Below, one piece after another: positions 62,331 to 64,000 of a stretch of DNA of 64,000 nucleotides. The translations under genes were made by a program, and so were the position numbers. The notes below the pieces were generated by a model. It saw nothing but the letters and a program-made list of their open reading frames with translations, made no database searches and had not been told where the DNA came from. This DNA is from Hydrocarboniphaga sp. (GTDB lineage Bacteria; Pseudomonadota; Gammaproteobacteria; Nevskiales; Nevskiaceae), in NCBI RefSeq assembly GCF_028291725.1, contig NZ_JAQGNT010000025.1, positions 1-64,000 on the forward strand, given 5' to 3'. How positions within the stretch are numbered: position 1 is the stretch's first letter; each line of letters starts with the position of its first letter.

Positions 62331-62875
62331 GGTGCCTTGGGCGGTTGAGACGATTGGACAGCGAAAGGGGGCCTGAAAAACGCGGCGATATGAAAACGCG
62401 GACGTATGCGCTGATTCTGAAAAGCATTCGGGAACACGTCCACCACGAGCATGCATCCTCGGCGTTACATTTGAATGAGAGAACCTGCGCAGGCAAGAAG
62501 ATGCGGCGAATCCTGTGGCCCGGTTCGAGCCGCAGATCAGCAACAGCTTGGCTTTGTTCCGATCAGCTAGCCTTGCATCATTAACTCGGTAAACAGCAAC
62601 TTTCGAGCCACGACGATGATGGAAAAAGAGGCCGCTGTCTTATGGCCGGCTTCTTAACCCTATTTAACTTTATCTGCTGTAACAGCGGCTGTAACAGCAG
62701 ATGGTGAACATCGTTGACGATGGACAGACTTTATTGCTGCTGCAGTTGCGGCGTTAGTTTTTTTTCTGCTGATGATATGCGGCGCTGTTCGATCGTTCGT
62801 CTTCAGCGTTGCGTCTTTCGTCGGCGCGCCGATTTCTGCGGTCGCGATTCGGCTAGGCATTACACTTCGCAACCT
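62331..62875. other. Divergent promoter region of the lipid cluster
   Basis: About 545 bases separate the ABC ATPase from the acyltransferase. Base composition drops (runs of A and T near 62611-62770), and it contains the tandem palindrome at 62672-62702. No ORF with a ribosome binding site is convincing. Promoters for both directions are expected here. Confidence 0.6.
62672..62702. promoter_or_regulatory. Tandem palindromic operator in the divergent region
   Basis: GCTGTAACAGC, itself a palindrome, occurs twice (62676-62686 and 62688-62698). The whole is enclosed by ATCTGCTGT/ACAGCAGAT arms (62672-62680, 62694-62702). Placement between the divergent genes suggests a repressor or activator site. 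No regulator gene is encoded adjacent. Confidence 0.6.
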
Positions 62876-63811
62876 ATGTCATCGATCCCGTACTCCGCTG
62901 CTCCGAGATTCAAGGCCCAGCTGCTGGCGCCCTGGCATTGGCCGACCTGGCTGGCGATCGCCTTGCTGTGGCTGCTGGCGATGCTGCCGATCGACTTCGG
63001 CCTGAAGTTCGGCGAAGGCCTTGGCGCTTTGCTCGGCCGTGTCGTGCGCGGCCGACGCAAGGTCGTCGATGTCAATCTGCGGCTGTGTTTTCCGCAGATG
63101 CCGCAGACCGAGCGCGATCGCGTTCGCGATCAGCACTTCCGCGCGCTCGGTGCCGGTGTCATCGAAGCCGGGCTGGCCTGGTTCGCGTCGGACCGGCGTC
63201 TGGCACCGCGTTTCTCGATCGAAGGTCGCGAGCATCTTCAGGCGGCGCTGGCCAGCGGCAAAGGACTGCTGCTGCTCACCGGCCATTTCTCGACCTTGGA
63301 AATCGGCGCGCGCGTGCTGTGCACCGACGCGGAGCTGCCATTCCATGCGATGTACCGGCCGTATGCGAATCCGGTAATGGATTGGTGCATGCATCGTTGG
63401 CGCGAGAAACGGGCGAAGCTACCGGCGCTGCCGCGCGAAGACCTGCGCCGGCTGGTGCGCGCGCTGCGCGAGGGCCGTGCAATCTGGTATGCACCGGATC
63501 AGACCCTGGACGAGCGCCTGTCGGTGTTCGCGCCGTTCTTCGGCGTGCCGACACTGACGCTGACCGCGACCGCGCGGTTGGCGCAGATGGGCAGGGCTGG
63601 AGTGCTCCCGTATTTTCCGCGGCGCGAGCACGGCCGCTGGGTGCTGCGCTTCGAGGCGATGCTCGACGGCTTTCCGGGCGGCGACGATCTGGCCGACGCC
63701 GCGCGCATCAATGCGGTCATCGAGAACGGCGTTCGTCTGGCGCTGCCCCAATACTTCTGGCTGCACCGGCGCTTCAAGAAGCGGCCCGCCGGAATGCCGC
63801 GGCCTTATTAG
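62876..63811 (+). CDS. LpxL/HtrB-family lauroyl-type acyltransferase
   Basis: A protein of about 311 residues from ATG 62876. An N-terminal span (PTWLAIALLWLLAMLPIDFG) is followed by the lysophospholipid-acyltransferase fold with the catalytic H-x4-E motif in LLLLTGHFSTLEIGARVLCT, then FHAMYRPYANPVMDWCMHRW and AIWYAPDQTLDERLSVFAPF. It transfers fatty chains to lipid A in the canonical pathway. Its divergence from the lipid cluster is suggestive but not proof of a cluster role. Confidence 0.92.
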   Translation: MSSIPYSAAPRFKAQLLAPWHWPTWLAIALLWLLAMLPIDFGLKFGEGLGALLGRVVRGRRKVVDVNLRLCFPQMPQTERDRVRDQHFRALGAGVIEAGLAWFASDRRLAPRFSIEGREHLQAALASGKGLLLLTGHFSTLEIGARVLCTDAELPFHAMYRPYANPVMDWCMHRWREKRAKLPALPREDLRRLVRALREGRAIWYAPDQTLDERLSVFAPFFGVPTLTLTATARLAQMGRAGVLPYFPRREHGRWVLRFEAMLDGFPGGDDLADAARINAVIENGVRLALPQYFWLHRRFKKRPAGMPRPY

Positions 63812-63916
63812 GCCTGCTCGACCGCAGGCTGCACCGCGGTTGGCGGGCGCGCCCATCACCGCCGGCCTGCTGCTAAACTCGCCCCGATTTCCTGATGAAC
63901 TCATCGAGGCTTCCGG

Positions 63917-64000
63917 GTGGATAAACGCTTTTATCTGACTTTTGGTCGCGCAGCTGCGGCTACGCTGCTGTTGATCGCCGCCCAGGCGGCCTCGGCCGCC
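63917..64000 (+). CDS. Start of a secreted protein, cut by window end
   Basis: From GTG 63917, with GAGG upstream, the frame encodes MDKRFYLTFGRAAAATLLLI then AAQAASAA, a typical signal peptide with an AXA cleavage site. The rest lies beyond the window, so the function cannot be called. Confidence 0.55.
   Translation, partial: MDKRFYLTFGRAAAATLLLIAAQAASAA

Overview
The window is high-GC DNA from a Gram-negative bacterium. It encodes a Kdo transferase, an LpxL-like acyltransferase, TolC-type export and CsrA. Codon use and gene content suggest a gammaproteobacterium of the Nevskiales/Xanthomonadales type, but no marker gene settles the lineage.

Region 1 (1-5207) is the distal part of a chromosomal integron cassette array. 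Small plus-strand genes or gene-less units are separated by attC sites. The first bases of nearly every cassette are the reverse complement of the first bases of its own attC. The integrase and attI would lie left of position 1. Cargo includes a T5orf172/GIY-YIG protein, a complete HigBA-type toxin-antitoxin pair, an orphan HigA with a broken higB, a NYN/PIN-like protein, a CdiI-like protein, two proteins with membrane segments, and two units without a clear gene. One of these carries a perfect 28-bp hairpin. The other is a 17-bp inverted-repeat element sitting exactly on an attC crossover.

Region 2 (5208-31724) is ordinary chromosome with scattered decay. It holds a membrane protein, an OmpA-domain relic, HDOD and SHOCT proteins, a truncated repeat protein, VOC proteins, a periplasmic-propeller diguanylate cyclase, GNAT, lytic transglycosylase, esterase, M28 peptidase, phosphoesterases, HIT protein, a 14-repeat FG-GAP surface protein, a LysE/PfpI/DUF2157/ICMT operon and a Baeyer-Villiger-type monooxygenase behind a clear palindromic operator. 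At least five families of intergenic inverted repeats are scattered through it.

Region 3 (31831-37503) holds a crotonase-family protein, csrA, a LysR regulator, rarD, an MBL-fold exonuclease and waaA.

Region 4 (37684-62330, all minus strand) is the main discovery: a compact PUFA-synthase-like secondary lipid/polyketide locus. In transcription order it encodes an ABC-2 exporter (ATPase, permease); a 2477-aa synthase (two nitronate-monooxygenase/PfaD-like reductase domains, KS, AT, two ACPs, KR); a 1465-aa synthase (KS, AT, DH, phosphopantetheinyl transferase); a free ACP; a UGT-type glycosyltransferase; an alpha/beta hydrolase; an HxxxDG acyltransferase; a periplasmic adaptor; an ABC ATPase; two FtsX-type permeases; a second HxxxDG acyltransferase; and a TolC-family protein. 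Many junctions overlap by 1-20 bases. Together the genes can load, build, reduce, dehydrate, offload, glycosylate, acylate and export a long-chain product. The logic resembles cyanobacterial heterocyst glycolipid synthesis plus DevBCA-TolC export. The product itself is unknown. Two different intergenic repeat elements have inserted in frame into the ACP linkers of the large synthase.

Region 5 (62331-64000) holds a divergent promoter region with a tandem palindromic operator, an LpxL/HtrB-like acyltransferase and the start of a secreted protein cut by the window end.
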